Origin: Niabella pedocola
Lineage (GTDB): Bacteria; Bacteroidota; Bacteroidia; Chitinophagales; Chitinophagaceae
DNA length: 64,000 bases
NCBI RefSeq assembly: GCF_021044425.1
Contig: NZ_JAJNEC010000004.1
Location: 496,001-560,000 of the forward strand
Direction of reading: 5' to 3'
Positions 1 through 8,778 of the stretch are shown here, piece by piece (positions within the stretch are counted from its first letter, which is position 1; every line of letters starts with the position of its first letter). The position numbers and the translations under genes were made by a program. The notes beneath the pieces were generated by a model. That model was not told the DNA's origin. It saw only the letters and a program-made list of their open reading frames with translations, and ran no database searches.

Positions 1-347
1 TAAAAGCCAACAACACCATTAACTTTATTGGAAATATTGAGGGACGCGATACCTTTAACGACAAAGCCGATGTAATGGTTTGCGACGGCTTTACCGGTAA
101 TATCATTCTGAAACTTGCCGAGTCCATCTATGATATCTCCAGGAACGAAGGATTGGAGAATGCCTATTTAAACCGTTTCAATTTTGAGATCTATGGCGGC
201 ACACCGGTACTCGGAATTGAAAAACCCGTCATCATCGGACATGGTATTTCAAAGGCTACCGCCTTTTGCAATATGATCTATGTAGCAGAAAAGATGCTGC
301 AGACAGGCGTGTTGCAAAAATTAAAAGAAGCGGTTCAACAAAGTTAA
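1..347 (+). CDS. plsX: PlsX, phosphate acyltransferase (C-terminal part)
   Basis: The window opens inside this gene; codons run from base 3 and the stop is at 345-347, so about 114 C-terminal residues are present. PlsX converts acyl-ACP and phosphate to acyl-phosphate, the donor for PlsY in membrane phospholipid synthesis, and acts at the inner face of the cytoplasmic membrane. The visible part has the family landmarks: a GNIEGRD segment, DVMVCDGFTGN, a GGTPVLGI segment and a final GHGISKA segment followed by an amphipathic tail. The stop codon lies in a hairpin that appears to be the terminator of the convergent lipoprotein gene. Recognition is confident from the DGFTGN and GHG motifs; the N-terminus is outside the window. 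Confidence 0.93.
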   Translation, partial: KANNTINFIGNIEGRDTFNDKADVMVCDGFTGNIILKLAESIYDISRNEGLENAYLNRFNFEIYGGTPVLGIEKPVIIGHGISKATAFCNMIYVAEKMLQTGVLQKLKEAVQQS

Positions 348-355
348 ACCGCTTC
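327..355 (-). terminator. Rho-independent terminator, minus strand, overlapping the plsX stop
   Basis: A perfect 9-bp inverted repeat, GAAGCGGTT (327-335) and AACCGCTTC (347-355), encloses an 11-base loop. Read on the minus strand it is followed by TTTTAATTTTT, so it suits the lipoprotein gene ending at 375. It lies inside the last codons of plsX. On the plus strand it is followed by A residues, so it is not a classical plus-strand terminator. Confidence 0.6.
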
Positions 356-374
356 AAAAAACCGTATCATCTTT

Positions 375-1382
375 TTACTGATACCGGACGGTAACCGGCA
401 CATCAATGGTATAATTGTACGGCGTTACCACTTTCAATATAAGATCGTAAGTCCCCTTTGATATCACCCGGCCGCTCCCTACTGGTGTCATCTCCCACTC
501 TACTGAATAGAATTTTGCAGAACCATCCAGCAGCCGGCCCAGGTTTCCAAACATACTGATCAATTGTTGGGCGTCTTTCGCGTACATGAATGCACCGCCG
601 GTAGCAACGGCCTGGTCATAAAGGTATTCATCAGAGGAGGCACCGAGTCCTACGTTATACAGCCGCACAGCATTGCCTTTTGCAAACGCCACTACCTGGG
701 CGCTTGTTTTTACACCCCGGTTATCTTCTCCATCGGTAAACGTAAGCAGGGCTTTTGTTTGTTTGGTTCCTTTTTTTATCAATGCGTCTGTTGCCGCATA
801 CTGGGCACCGTAAAGGTTGGTGCCTCCTTTTCCAAGATTGCGTACACTTTCCACATCTTTAACCAGCGCCGCCGTATCGGACTTAAAACCGGCACCCACG
901 GCCTTGTACTCATCGGAAAACCACCAAACCCAGGATTCATGCTCCTGCGCCATATTCCGGCAGAAGATCTTTCCGGCATCGATCCGGAGATCGTCCGGAT
1001 CCGTACTGCCGGTGCTGCCACTTTGATCCATCAACATGATGGATGAATAACGGGTGCCCGTACCGCCTCCGGAAAGCACCGCGCGAACCTGCTTAAAGGC
1101 ATAGGCGCTCAGGAAGGTATCGATCCTGAACTGACCGGTACCAAATCCATACTCCATGTTTTTAGAGTCTTTAAACACGGCAAGGTCTACGGAAAAGCGT
1201 AGTTTTTTTTCACCGGCCTCCAATACTTTCACATTATACACCGCTGCAGAGGGCAGCGAATGGTCATTGAGCGGAGGCGTAAATTTTATAGTGTCATCCT
1301 TTTTACAGGAAAAGCACAGGCCTGTGGCAACTACAGCTGCCAGCAGCGGGCCGGATAACCAGCCGGATCGGGTCATTCGCAT
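375..1382 (-). CDS. VWA-domain lipoprotein
   Basis: 335 residues. The N-terminus is a lipoprotein signal with lipobox LCFSC, Cys26, followed by Lys-Lys-Asp-Asp, so it is probably anchored in the outer membrane. A von Willebrand A domain spans roughly residues 110-290: it starts with a metal-site motif DQSGS (normally DxSxS) and later has a GGTNLY segment and TFTDGEDN, the third metal-site element. A beta-sandwich-like C-terminal segment ends in repeated Val/Tyr strands. VWA domains with an intact metal site bind protein ligands, but the ligand here is unknown. It stands alone, with its own terminator downstream. The ATG at 1382 is used; a second in-frame ATG lies two codons later. Confidence 0.8.
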   Translation of the reverse strand: MRMTRSGWLSGPLLAAVVATGLCFSCKKDDTIKFTPPLNDHSLPSAAVYNVKVLEAGEKKLRFSVDLAVFKDSKNMEYGFGTGQFRIDTFLSAYAFKQVRAVLSGGGTGTRYSSIMLMDQSGSTGSTDPDDLRIDAGKIFCRNMAQEHESWVWWFSDEYKAVGAGFKSDTAALVKDVESVRNLGKGGTNLYGAQYAATDALIKKGTKQTKALLTFTDGEDNRGVKTSAQVVAFAKGNAVRLYNVGLGASSDEYLYDQAVATGGAFMYAKDAQQLISMFGNLGRLLDGSAKFYSVEWEMTPVGSGRVISKGTYDLILKVVTPYNYTIDVPVTVRYQ

Positions 1383-1474
1383 GAGGTTTACATTTGACGC
1401 GAAAATACCCCCCTTAAAGAAATCAGAAAATACAGGTAAACCGGTATTTTGCCGTTGTTACAGCATTGTCAGCC

Positions 1475-2878
1475 TCAGGCCAGCCCGATTTCAAAATGCC
1501 GTTCCGGGATCAAGACGTCTACAAATCCTTTTTTTATCAATCGTTGTTTAAATGCCACCTGTACATCGGGCTCCCCATGTACCAGGAATAGTTGTTTTAT
1601 CGCCTGCGGGTTCTGGCAGGCCAGCCACTGGCTCATGTCTTCATAATCACCGTGAGCGCTCATACTCCGGATCTGCCCGATCTCGGCGTTTACCTGGTGC
1701 TCCACTCCAAAAATCCCTACTTCCGTTACCCCGTTCAGCAAACGGCCGCCCAGCGAATGCGGCTCGCAATACCCGGTCATCACAATAGCATTCCGCGAGT
1801 TTTCAATATTGTTACTGATATGATGCTTTACCCTTCCTGCATCGGCCATGCCGCTGGCAGAAATAATGACCATCGGTCCGTTTTTAAAGTTCAGGGCCTT
1901 GGATTCATCCACCGATTTGATATAGGTGAGCCCCGGGAAACTGAACGGATCATCATCATTTTTTAACACGTTTTGAATCTGCCGGTTAAAATACAGGGGA
2001 AACCGTTTTACAACGTCCGTGGCTTCAATGCTAAGCGGACTGTCTACATAAAACGGGATCTTCGGAAGTACGCCCTGTGCCTCCAATTGGTTCAATGCAT
2101 ACAGGATCTCCTGTGTACGTCCAACACTGAAAGCAGGGAAGATCAGTTTCCCCTTCCGCTCCACGCAAACCTTCCGGATCCAATCCAGCAGCATCTCGGG
2201 TGTATCCTTTATATCTTCATGTAAACTGTTGCCATAGGTGGATTCCATAATGATATAGTCGGCCTGGGGAAATACCTCGGGCGACCGCAGGATCACATCG
2301 CGGTAGCGGCCCAGGTCCCCGCTGAACGTAATACGTGTTTCTTTGCTGTCTTCCTGAATGCGCAGGTGCACACAGGCGCTTCCGATAATATGGCCGGCAT
2401 CCGTAAACATTGCTTTTACGCCATCTGTTACATCATACCAGGCACCGTATTCCTTTGGTTCAAACAGTTCCATTGCCTTCTTGGCATCTTCAAGGGTGTA
2501 TAGCGGTTGCAACAGATCGGGAGCCATGCCCTGCCTTTTCTTTTCCAGGAAACGCATATCGCTTTCCTGTATTTCGGCACTGTCCATCAACAAAATATTT
2601 GTAAGGTCCTTTGTGGCAGGCGTACAGAAGATCGTTCCGCGAAAACCCTGCTTTACCAACCGGGGTATCAGTCCGGAGTGATCGATATGTGCATGCGAGA
2701 GGATCATTACATCCACTTCACTGGCTACAAAACCAAAGTCCCGGTTCAGCGCATCCGTCTGGTCTCCCAACCCCTGGTACATGCCGCAATCCAATAATAC
2801 CTTTTTACCATTTTTCAGTGTAATGAGGTGTTTAGATCCGGTTACCGTTTGCGCAGCGCCATGGAAAGCAATTTTCAT
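1475..2878 (-). CDS. MBL-fold beta-CASP hydrolase with RNA-specificity domain
   Basis: 467 residues, close to the usual length of this family. The metallo-beta-lactamase signature HAHIDH lies at residues 62-67, and further metal ligands are visible at GHIIGS and FSGDLGR. The beta-CASP insert contains the MESTYGN motif and the C-terminal RMMBL segment ends in LVHGEPD. This is the architecture of CPSF73-like and KH-less archaeal-type ribonucleases, and bacterial relatives are mostly annotated as RNA-processing exonucleases. The substrate cannot be read from sequence; RNA is likely. It has no signal peptide, so it is cytoplasmic. The 85-base gap to the DUF4442 gene suggests an independent or loosely coupled transcript. 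Confidence 0.88.
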   Translation of the reverse strand: MKIAFHGAAQTVTGSKHLITLKNGKKVLLDCGMYQGLGDQTDALNRDFGFVASEVDVMILSHAHIDHSGLIPRLVKQGFRGTIFCTPATKDLTNILLMDSAEIQESDMRFLEKKRQGMAPDLLQPLYTLEDAKKAMELFEPKEYGAWYDVTDGVKAMFTDAGHIIGSACVHLRIQEDSKETRITFSGDLGRYRDVILRSPEVFPQADYIIMESTYGNSLHEDIKDTPEMLLDWIRKVCVERKGKLIFPAFSVGRTQEILYALNQLEAQGVLPKIPFYVDSPLSIEATDVVKRFPLYFNRQIQNVLKNDDDPFSFPGLTYIKSVDESKALNFKNGPMVIISASGMADAGRVKHHISNNIENSRNAIVMTGYCEPHSLGGRLLNGVTEVGIFGVEHQVNAEIGQIRSMSAHGDYEDMSQWLACQNPQAIKQLFLVHGEPDVQVAFKQRLIKKGFVDVLIPERHFEIGLA

Positions 2879-2963
2879 ATTGTATCTCTTTAATTGTTGG
2901 ATAAGATTTTTAATGCAACAAGATAAAAAAAGAATTTTACATCCGGGACCCTTTATTGTTTCT

Positions 2964-3446
2964 TTAACCTGCTTTTGCCTTAAAAGACCAGGTGATACGG
3001 AAGATAGCCACGGGTTCTCCCTGCTCGTTTATGCCGGTGGAAGTTGCTGTAAATTGTTGCGGCTGTTTTTGATCGATGGCCTTTTGAACCGTGTTCTGCA
3101 ACGCATCGCCATCATTACAGGTAAACAGGGTGTTACCGGTTGCTTTCTTAAAATACTCCGACTCCAGCTTTACCACCAATAAGGCTACTTTTACCGGGCG
3201 TTCTAATGTGGCGGCCATTGCCAGTACACCGGTACTTAATTCGGCAGCCATAGCCAATGCGGCAAAGTAGGTGGAGCGAAACGGATTTTTATTCATCCAG
3301 GAGTAACGTATACTAACTACGCATTGCCTGGAATTTACCGTACGGATGCGCAAACCCGCGAACAACGCGAGCGGTAGTTTCGACAATAAAAACATCCTGA
3401 ATTTTACAGGATGTTTTAAGACTTTAAAAAACGAGGCAGGGTTCAT
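2964..3446 (-). CDS. DUF4442 hot-dog-fold protein (possible thioesterase)
   Basis: 160 residues. The order of segments (a hydrophobic N-terminal helix, then IRYSWMNKNPFRSTYFAALA, then TGVLAM, with a C-terminal strand ending in ITWSFKAKA) is typical of DUF4442, a hot-dog-fold family related to PaaI-type acyl-CoA thioesterases. The Asn-Pro-xx-Ser/Thr segment takes the place of the usual thioesterase catalytic helix. I infer a role in acyl-thioester handling, but no activity can be assigned. It lies 22 bases downstream of the thioredoxin gene on the same strand, so the two may be co-transcribed. Confidence 0.78.
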   Translation of the reverse strand: MNPASFFKVLKHPVKFRMFLLSKLPLALFAGLRIRTVNSRQCVVSIRYSWMNKNPFRSTYFAALAMAAELSTGVLAMAATLERPVKVALLVVKLESEYFKKATGNTLFTCNDGDALQNTVQKAIDQKQPQQFTATSTGINEQGEPVAIFRITWSFKAKAG

Positions 3447-3468
3447 ACAGCGGCTTGGGGTTGGAAAA

Positions 3469-3966
3469 TTATTCTTTATATTTTGCAGGGTTCAGTGCAT
3501 CCGGTGCCCAATTGGCTAAAAAATCAGACACTTTTTCTGTACTGTATCCCTTTCCGTCTTCCAAATATCCCGAATTCTGTGTATGAATCCGTTTCCCCTC
3601 CTGATCCAGTACCAGGAATACCGGGAAACCAAACCGCTGGGGAAAGCCGTATGCAGCCAGAACGGGCAGGTTCTTATTTTCTTTGCTGTAGTTCAGATGA
3701 TACACGACATAGGAGCGTTTTAAAACGGAATCAACGCTCCGGTCTGTTTTTGAAAACTGATCAAACCGCGCACACCAGATGCACCAGTTACCACCGATTT
3801 GAACCAGTACATGTTTGTTTTCTTTTTTTGCCTGGGCCACGGCTTTCCGGATGCCCTCCCGCGCGTTTGCTGCCGGATCGTATACATGAAACCGTTGCTG
3901 ATCCTGGGCTGCAGCCGTTAATGCAGCCATAAGGATAACTGTTGAAAGTAAAAGTGATCTTATCAT
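3469..3966 (-). CDS. Exported thioredoxin-family protein
   Basis: 165 residues with a signal peptide of about 20 residues ending in AAAQ. The thioredoxin motif is GGNWCIWCARF with the redox cysteines at 62 and 65 (CIWC). The segment before it, AKKENKHVLVQIGG, is the usual DUF255/thioredoxin-7 beta strand. It should work in the periplasm on disulfides or as a reductant for envelope proteins; the partner is unknown. A TATATTTG -7 element lies 31 bases upstream of the ATG. The TonB receptor gene ends at 4017, so its transcript could also read through. Confidence 0.85.
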   Translation of the reverse strand: MIRSLLLSTVILMAALTAAAQDQQRFHVYDPAANAREGIRKAVAQAKKENKHVLVQIGGNWCIWCARFDQFSKTDRSVDSVLKRSYVVYHLNYSKENKNLPVLAAYGFPQRFGFPVFLVLDQEGKRIHTQNSGYLEDGKGYSTEKVSDFLANWAPDALNPAKYKE

Positions 3967-3996
3967 TATTTATTGCAGGTTATATATTTCCTGCAA

Positions 3997-4004
3997 CAAA
4001 TATA
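3997..4004 (-). promoter_or_regulatory. Candidate -7 element for the thioredoxin gene
   Basis: The minus strand reads TATATTTG, an exact match to the Bacteroidota -7 consensus TAnnTTTG, 31 bases before the ATG at 3966. I found no -33 TTG at the expected spacing, so only half of the promoter is supported. Confidence 0.35.
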
Positions 4005-4016
4005 CTTACAGATCTG

Positions 4017-6404
4017 CTATTTAATTTTCCAGGTAAACGGGAGGATTAGTCTTGCGGTAAAATTCCTGCCCATGTTAAATACGCCCGTACGTCCGGTTAC
4101 CGGGTTTTCAGGCGCATATTTCAACCGGCTCAGGTGCTGCTGATACGCCACATCCCCAATATTATTCACCGCCAGCACAACAGTGGCTCTTTTTTGTCCG
4201 CCCCAGTACAGGTCGCTTCCAAGCCCTGCGTTAAAGAGCGTATATCCCGGTGTAGCTGTTTCCGTGTTATAACCGGAAAAGAAATGCTCCTGGGCCGCAA
4301 CATTATCCATTTCTACCTTGGCATAAAAATTACGGAAGGCCTTTAGCTGTGTGGGAAACTCAGCGCGCAGTTCCGTCAGCAACCGCAACGGTGCAATCAG
4401 CGGAAGATTGTCTGAGCCATCCACTGCTTTGGTAAACGAGCCCTTCGTCCAGCTAAAAGCGTTTTCAAAATGCAGCCAGTCCAGCGGGTGCGGGTGTATA
4501 TCCAGCGTAGCTTCCAACCCAAACAAACGGGCATCCTGTTGCGTAAATTGGTAGGCCGTCACATCACTCATCATCGAATCCGTTCCCGAACCGGTAAGCA
4601 GTTTCTGATAATAAATGTAATTATTGATCAGGTTGAAATAGGGCGAAATATTCAACGAAACGTGTTGCGTGTTTACATCCAGTCCCAGGTCAAAAGCATA
4701 GGCATCTTCGCTTTTCAGGTTCCGGTCGCCGATCTCATACCGGAAGGTACCTTCATGTACGCCGTTTGCAGCCAGCTCGGCCATATTAGGTGCCCGGAAT
4801 CCCTTTCCCACATTTGCCTTTAATGTTACCTGTTCGCTCAGGTCCTGCGCCAGTCCGATACTACCGGAAAAGCTGGATAGCTTTTTGGAAAACGGCTGAA
4901 ACTTTTCTTCCCCGTCTTCCAGCGTCAGCTTGCTGTTTACCGTGCGGTGGTCAAACCGTAGCCCCCCGCTTAAGGTGGTTTTGTTGATGGTTTTAGTGGT
5001 ATACCCATACGCACCAATATCAAACAGCTGATAATCCGGGATCAGGGCCTCCTCCGCCCGGTTCTGATTCTGCTGGCGCATGCCGTTGAAACCCAATGAT
5101 GTTTTCCAGCCATTCATAACCGGCCAGTGATAGGCGGCCGAATAGTTGATGGTTTTTAAATCAAAATAGGCTTCCGGAACATTGGGATTGTCAACATCCC
5201 CAAACTCCTGCCGCTGATTCCGCTGGAAACCAACCAGGGCTGTAATACGGCTTCCGTTATCAAAAGTAAAATTGTTATCCAGTGCAACTTTAAAGTGCTG
5301 GATCCGCTGACTGGGAATCAGCGGGCGCCGGCCTTCCAGTTGTTGATCCCCCGCCGCATATCCGTCTAACACAAGACGGCCGTCTTCATCGCGTTCACCT
5401 TCTACCAGCCCTACATGCTGATCAAAATTTGAAAAAACGAGGTGGGTATATCCCCATTGCCTGTTAAGCCCCAGGTATCCGCCCACATTCTTTTCATTAA
5501 AGCGGCTGTTGAGCACACTTCCATCATATTTATTGGTATAATCCCCGGCAGTTTTTACACTTCCGTACGCATTCCAGTTAAACCCGTTGATGTTTCCCGC
5601 CACATTGGCGTAGCCGCCCTGCATGCGATTGTTGTTGTTGAGGCTTCCGGAAAGATTGGCCTTTATGGTATTTTCCGGAACCGGGATATTGGTTTGTATG
5701 TTCAGCACGCCCCCGGTGGCATCACTTCCATACATCAGCGAAGCCGGCCCGCGCAGGATCTCGATCTTCTGCGCGCTGTATTCATCTATTTCAATCCCAT
5801 GCTCATCGCCCCACTGCTGTCCTTCCTGGCGTACCCCATCATTTAAGGTAACCACCCGGTTGTAGCCAAGCCCCCGGATGGAAGGCTTTGCAATGGCCGG
5901 TCCGGTGGTAATGATGGCTACTCCGGGTACTTTTGCCACCGCATCCAGCAATCCTGTTCCTGAAGATTGCTGCAATTCTTTTTGCGACAGTACGGAAATA
6001 TGTGTGGGCGTATGCTTGAGCTGCGTGGAAGCCGATACTCCGGTAACCACCACGGCGTCATTTTCAACTACCGACACTTTTAATCTGAAATCCTGCACCG
6101 TGGCGCCATTGATAACAACCGTACCCACAAATGAGCGGTATCCTATAAAGGATACGGAAACCGTGTACCGCCCGTTGGGCATGGATCGTATAAAATAGGC
6201 ACCATCATTATCGGCGGTGACATCCGTTTTTAAATCGGGAAATGAAATGGTTGCCTCGGGTAATGGCTGCCCGGTAGCATCGTCTGTTACCACTCCTTTA
6301 AGCGATCCCGCCGGTGCCGGATCCTCTTTAACAAGCGGGGCCGCATTTCCGATAATAAAAATGAACCATTGCAGGACAACCAGTCCTAATATTTTCTTTT
6401 GCAT
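4017..6404 (-). CDS. TonB-dependent receptor (possibly for metal or metal chelate)
   Basis: 795 residues from the ATG at 6404; a GTG one codon earlier is less likely. Order: signal peptide (1 to about 22), carboxypeptidase-regulatory-like beta-sandwich (about 33-118), plug domain (about 120-235) with the LRGPASLMYGSDATGGVLNI motif, then a 22-strand-type barrel to the end, closing on an aromatic-rich segment. It takes up a ligand across the outer membrane using TonB energy. The plug has a GDEHGIEIDE segment like that in zinc and copper receptors, and the upstream partner is a His-containing exported protein, so a metal ligand is my inference. It is the second gene of a two-gene unit. Confidence 0.9.
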   Translation of the reverse strand: MQKKILGLVVLQWFIFIIGNAAPLVKEDPAPAGSLKGVVTDDATGQPLPEATISFPDLKTDVTADNDGAYFIRSMPNGRYTVSVSFIGYRSFVGTVVINGATVQDFRLKVSVVENDAVVVTGVSASTQLKHTPTHISVLSQKELQQSSGTGLLDAVAKVPGVAIITTGPAIAKPSIRGLGYNRVVTLNDGVRQEGQQWGDEHGIEIDEYSAQKIEILRGPASLMYGSDATGGVLNIQTNIPVPENTIKANLSGSLNNNNRMQGGYANVAGNINGFNWNAYGSVKTAGDYTNKYDGSVLNSRFNEKNVGGYLGLNRQWGYTHLVFSNFDQHVGLVEGERDEDGRLVLDGYAAGDQQLEGRRPLIPSQRIQHFKVALDNNFTFDNGSRITALVGFQRNQRQEFGDVDNPNVPEAYFDLKTINYSAAYHWPVMNGWKTSLGFNGMRQQNQNRAEEALIPDYQLFDIGAYGYTTKTINKTTLSGGLRFDHRTVNSKLTLEDGEEKFQPFSKKLSSFSGSIGLAQDLSEQVTLKANVGKGFRAPNMAELAANGVHEGTFRYEIGDRNLKSEDAYAFDLGLDVNTQHVSLNISPYFNLINNYIYYQKLLTGSGTDSMMSDVTAYQFTQQDARLFGLEATLDIHPHPLDWLHFENAFSWTKGSFTKAVDGSDNLPLIAPLRLLTELRAEFPTQLKAFRNFYAKVEMDNVAAQEHFFSGYNTETATPGYTLFNAGLGSDLYWGGQKRATVVLAVNNIGDVAYQQHLSRLKYAPENPVTGRTGVFNMGRNFTARLILPFTWKIK

Positions 6405-6486
6405 CACTATATTTAATAAAATAGAAAAATGTGGTTTTTTAGAAAAACCGTTTCACCAGGTGTGTTTTTTCCCGGAAAGCTTTTTA

Positions 6487-6825
6487 TTAAATAATAGCGG
6501 GGGGACCTCTTAATGTAGTTTGTGCAGAAAAACGGTAGCAAATACCGGCAGTGGGTTCAACAGGATATCCATTTTCCGGAACGGGCGCGATTGCCAGAAC
6601 AGGTACGGTGGCTTCCAGAAAAGGAGTTGTACCTTCTATATTTATAAATCCGCAGCTGTATTCAAAGGTCCGGATAGTTTGCTCCTGATTACCCGTGCGG
6701 CTAAACTGCTGATCCTGATGATGCGAGAAGGCATCGTGAAGATAAATTTTAGGGGTAATGCTGATGGTGAATATCACCAGCAACATCCAACCCAGAAAAC
6801 GCTGTATTTTATCCCGTTTCTTCAA
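6487..6825 (-). CDS. Small exported protein paired with the TonB receptor
   Basis: 112 residues, starting with TTG at 6825. The start is chosen because it gives a basic N-terminus followed by a hydrophobic segment (residues 10-27) and because a well-spaced promoter ends about 15 bases upstream. After the membrane or signal segment comes LHDAFSHH, then a Cys at about 58, another Cys near 98 and a final RGPPAII. Short proteins with a His-rich stretch and a final RGPP are recurrent neighbours of TonB receptors in Bacteroidota; their function is not known to me. I infer a periplasmic accessory, perhaps metal-binding, for the receptor encoded 82 bases downstream. Confidence 0.65.
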   Translation of the reverse strand: MKKRDKIQRFLGWMLLVIFTISITPKIYLHDAFSHHQDQQFSRTGNQEQTIRTFEYSCGFINIEGTTPFLEATVPVLAIAPVPENGYPVEPTAGICYRFSAQTTLRGPPAII

Positions 6826-6844
6826 TTTTTTTGAATCTTCGTTG

Positions 6845-6874
6845 CAAAAATAGCGTTCTATTCTTTCATCCCAA
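6845..6874 (-). promoter_or_regulatory. Bacteroidota-type promoter for the small-protein/TonB-receptor unit
   Basis: On the minus strand TTG (6874-6872), a spacer of 19 bases and TATTTTTG (6852-6845) match the -33/-7 consensus of the Bacteroidota primary sigma factor. Transcription should start near 6841, leaving about 15 bases before the TTG start codon at 6825. Confidence 0.6.
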
Positions 6875-6888
6875 AAAAAATAACGTTT

Positions 6889-7500
6889 TTATTCAATGGT
6901 GATCTGGAATACACTTTCGTCTTCCAGTATTCCTTCCAGTACATCGCCGGTTACGATTTCCCCCACGCCTTCCGGTGTTCCGGTGAAAATGATATCGCCG
7001 ATATTCAGGGTAAAGTATTTGGAAACGTGCGATAAAATAGATTCAAAATGGTGAATCATTTTTGAAGAATTGCCGTGTTGCACCAGCTCTTCATTTTTGT
7101 AAAGCCCGAAGTTGATATTCTTAGTGTTTTCGAAATCATTCACCGGCTTCCATTTGCCGATTACGGCGGAATTATCCCAGGCCTTTGCTTTTTCCCAGGG
7201 CAGTCCTTTTTTCTTCAGTTCGTTCTGCAGGTCACGCGCTGTAAAATCAATTCCCAGTGTAATGGCATCGTAATATTGATTCGCATATCTCCTGTTGATA
7301 TACCGGCCGTTTTTGGACACCCGGATCACGAGTTCGCATTCATAATGTAATTCATTCGTGAACTCGGGATAATAAAAAGGAAGATGCGGCCTTAAAAGGG
7401 CACTCTTCGGTTTTAAAAATATTACCGGTTCCTCCGGAATCTCATTTCCCAGTTCCCTGGCATGCGCCGCATAATTTCGCCCGATACAAATAATTTTCAT
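6889..7500 (-). CDS. Fumarylacetoacetate hydrolase family protein
   Basis: 203 residues, the single-domain length of FAHD1-like enzymes. The N-terminus IGRNYAAHARELGN, the metal-site segment with two Glu (YECELVI) and the Asp in GIDFTARDLQ, and the late FTGTPEGVG loop are all present. Enzymes of this group cleave or decarboxylate acylpyruvates or oxaloacetate, or hydrolyse fumarylpyruvate, with Mg or Mn; the exact substrate cannot be read. It is cytoplasmic. It lies 26 bases downstream of pth on the same strand and is probably the last gene of the prs-rplY-pth group or a secondary transcript of it. Confidence 0.88.
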   Translation of the reverse strand: MKIICIGRNYAAHARELGNEIPEEPVIFLKPKSALLRPHLPFYYPEFTNELHYECELVIRVSKNGRYINRRYANQYYDAITLGIDFTARDLQNELKKKGLPWEKAKAWDNSAVIGKWKPVNDFENTKNINFGLYKNEELVQHGNSSKMIHHFESILSHVSKYFTLNIGDIIFTGTPEGVGEIVTGDVLEGILEDESVFQITIE

Positions 7501-7526
7501 AATACAGTAGGATTTATATCTGTCTT

Positions 7527-8102
7527 TTACAACGTAAATTCTTTGCTATTTATTTCATTCATAGCAGCTTCGATGCCCTGAAATATGAATATTTCCATGG
7601 CTGCTACCGCTTTTTCGATCTTCAATTTTACCAGCGGCTCCTCTTCCTTTTTCCATTTACCTAATACAAACTCGGCCTGCATGCCTTTTGGAAAAGTATC
7701 GCCAATGCCAAATCTTAATTTTGGGTAAGCAGTTGTATTTAACAATGCCTGAATACTCCTCAATCCGTTATGCCCCCCGTCGCTTCCCGCGGGCTTTATC
7801 CGCATTTTTGATAAAGGTAGCGCCAAATCATCCAGAACCGTTAAAGAACGCTCCAATGGAATCTTTTCTTTCTCCAGCCAAAACTTAAGCGCCTTACCAC
7901 TTAAATTCATGTAGGTGGTCGGACAGATGCAAATACCGGTACGGCCTTTTATCTTTACCTCTGCAACATACGCCAGCCGGTCGTTTCTAAATTCCCCGCC
8001 ATGTTTGTGAACAAATGCAGCGATGATATCAAAACCAATATTATGCCGGGTATGCGCATATTCATTTCCGATGTTTCCTAAACCTGCTAATAAATATTTC
8101 AT
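7527..8102 (-). CDS. pth: Peptidyl-tRNA hydrolase
   Basis: 191 residues from the ATG at 8102, chosen because the family begins right before the first beta strand (MKYLLAGLGNIG); an in-frame TTG four codons upstream would add only four residues. The catalytic His is in TRHNIGFD (near residue 20), TYMNLSGKA carries the Asn that contacts the peptidyl-tRNA, and DDLALP and GGHNGLRSI are also family motifs. It releases peptidyl-tRNAs dropped from ribosomes by hydrolysing the ester bond. It sits after rplY and prs, a usual grouping in this phylum; a terminator lies between rplY and this gene. Confidence 0.95.
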   Translation of the reverse strand: MKYLLAGLGNIGNEYAHTRHNIGFDIIAAFVHKHGGEFRNDRLAYVAEVKIKGRTGICICPTTYMNLSGKALKFWLEKEKIPLERSLTVLDDLALPLSKMRIKPAGSDGGHNGLRSIQALLNTTAYPKLRFGIGDTFPKGMQAEFVLGKWKKEEEPLVKLKIEKAVAAMEIFIFQGIEAAMNEINSKEFTL

Positions 8103-8126
8103 CCCGTTTATCAAAAATATTAAAAA

Positions 8127-8160
8127 TAAAAAAACCTACATCAATTTGATGCAGGCTTTT
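8127..8160 (-). terminator. Terminator after rplY
   Basis: On the minus strand a stem CCTGCATCA / TGATGTAGG (8155-8147 and 8143-8135, with one G-T pair) closes a 3-base loop and is followed by a run of seven T before ATTTTTA. It lies between the rplY stop and the pth start, so pth is either read through at reduced level or has its own promoter. Confidence 0.75.
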
Positions 8161-8180
8161 TTATGCTTTGTTAAAAAAAG

Positions 8181-8756
8181 TTATTTTTTAGCTGCAGCTT
8201 CTTCCTGTTTCAGCTGTCTTGTCATTACGATAGATGCGATCGGAATACGTGGAGAGTTCAGGATTTCGATATTTTCTGCTTTTACATCTTCCACACGGAT
8301 ATTACCGTTGATTTCCAGATGATCAACAGGCACTTCGATCACTTCCTTCAGGTCTTTAGGAAGGGCTTTTACTTTCAGCGCTTTGATCTTGGATACAAAA
8401 CGTCCGCCATCTTTAACCCCTTTTGCACTTCCGGTGAATTTCAGCGGAATCGTTGCAACCACTTTTTTGTCGTCGATCAATTCTAACAGATCTACGTGGA
8501 TCAGTTCGTCGGAAACTTTATCAAACTGCAGGTCCTTTAAAATACATCTGTAAGTAGCACCATCCAGTTTCACTTCTGCCAGCTGAAAGTTGGGTGTATA
8601 CACCAGTCCTTTAAATGCTGCCGCCGGCGCACTGAAATTGATCTCCTTGGCACCCCCGTAAATTACAGCAGGCACAGCAGCCTGAGAGCGGATCTGGCGG
8701 GTGGCTCTTTTGCCAAATTCGGTCCTCAGTTGTCCTTCGATTGTAATTGTTTTCAT
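8181..8756 (-). CDS. rplY: 50S ribosomal protein L25, CTC form
   Basis: 191 residues: an N-terminal L25 domain (about 1-95, 5S rRNA binding) plus the C-terminal CTC beta domain (about 100-185) and a short Lys/Ala tail. Landmarks are the RTEFGKRATRQIR start, VPAVIYGG and DELIHVDLLEL. The protein binds 5S rRNA at the central protuberance of the large subunit. It lies 22 bases downstream of prs on the same strand, a gene pair seen in many bacteria, and ends at a good terminator. Confidence 0.95.
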   Translation of the reverse strand: MKTITIEGQLRTEFGKRATRQIRSQAAVPAVIYGGAKEINFSAPAAAFKGLVYTPNFQLAEVKLDGATYRCILKDLQFDKVSDELIHVDLLELIDDKKVVATIPLKFTGSAKGVKDGGRFVSKIKALKVKALPKDLKEVIEVPVDHLEINGNIRVEDVKAENIEILNSPRIPIASIVMTRQLKQEEAAAKK

Positions 8757-8778
8757 TTTATGATATTGTTTTAATTTA

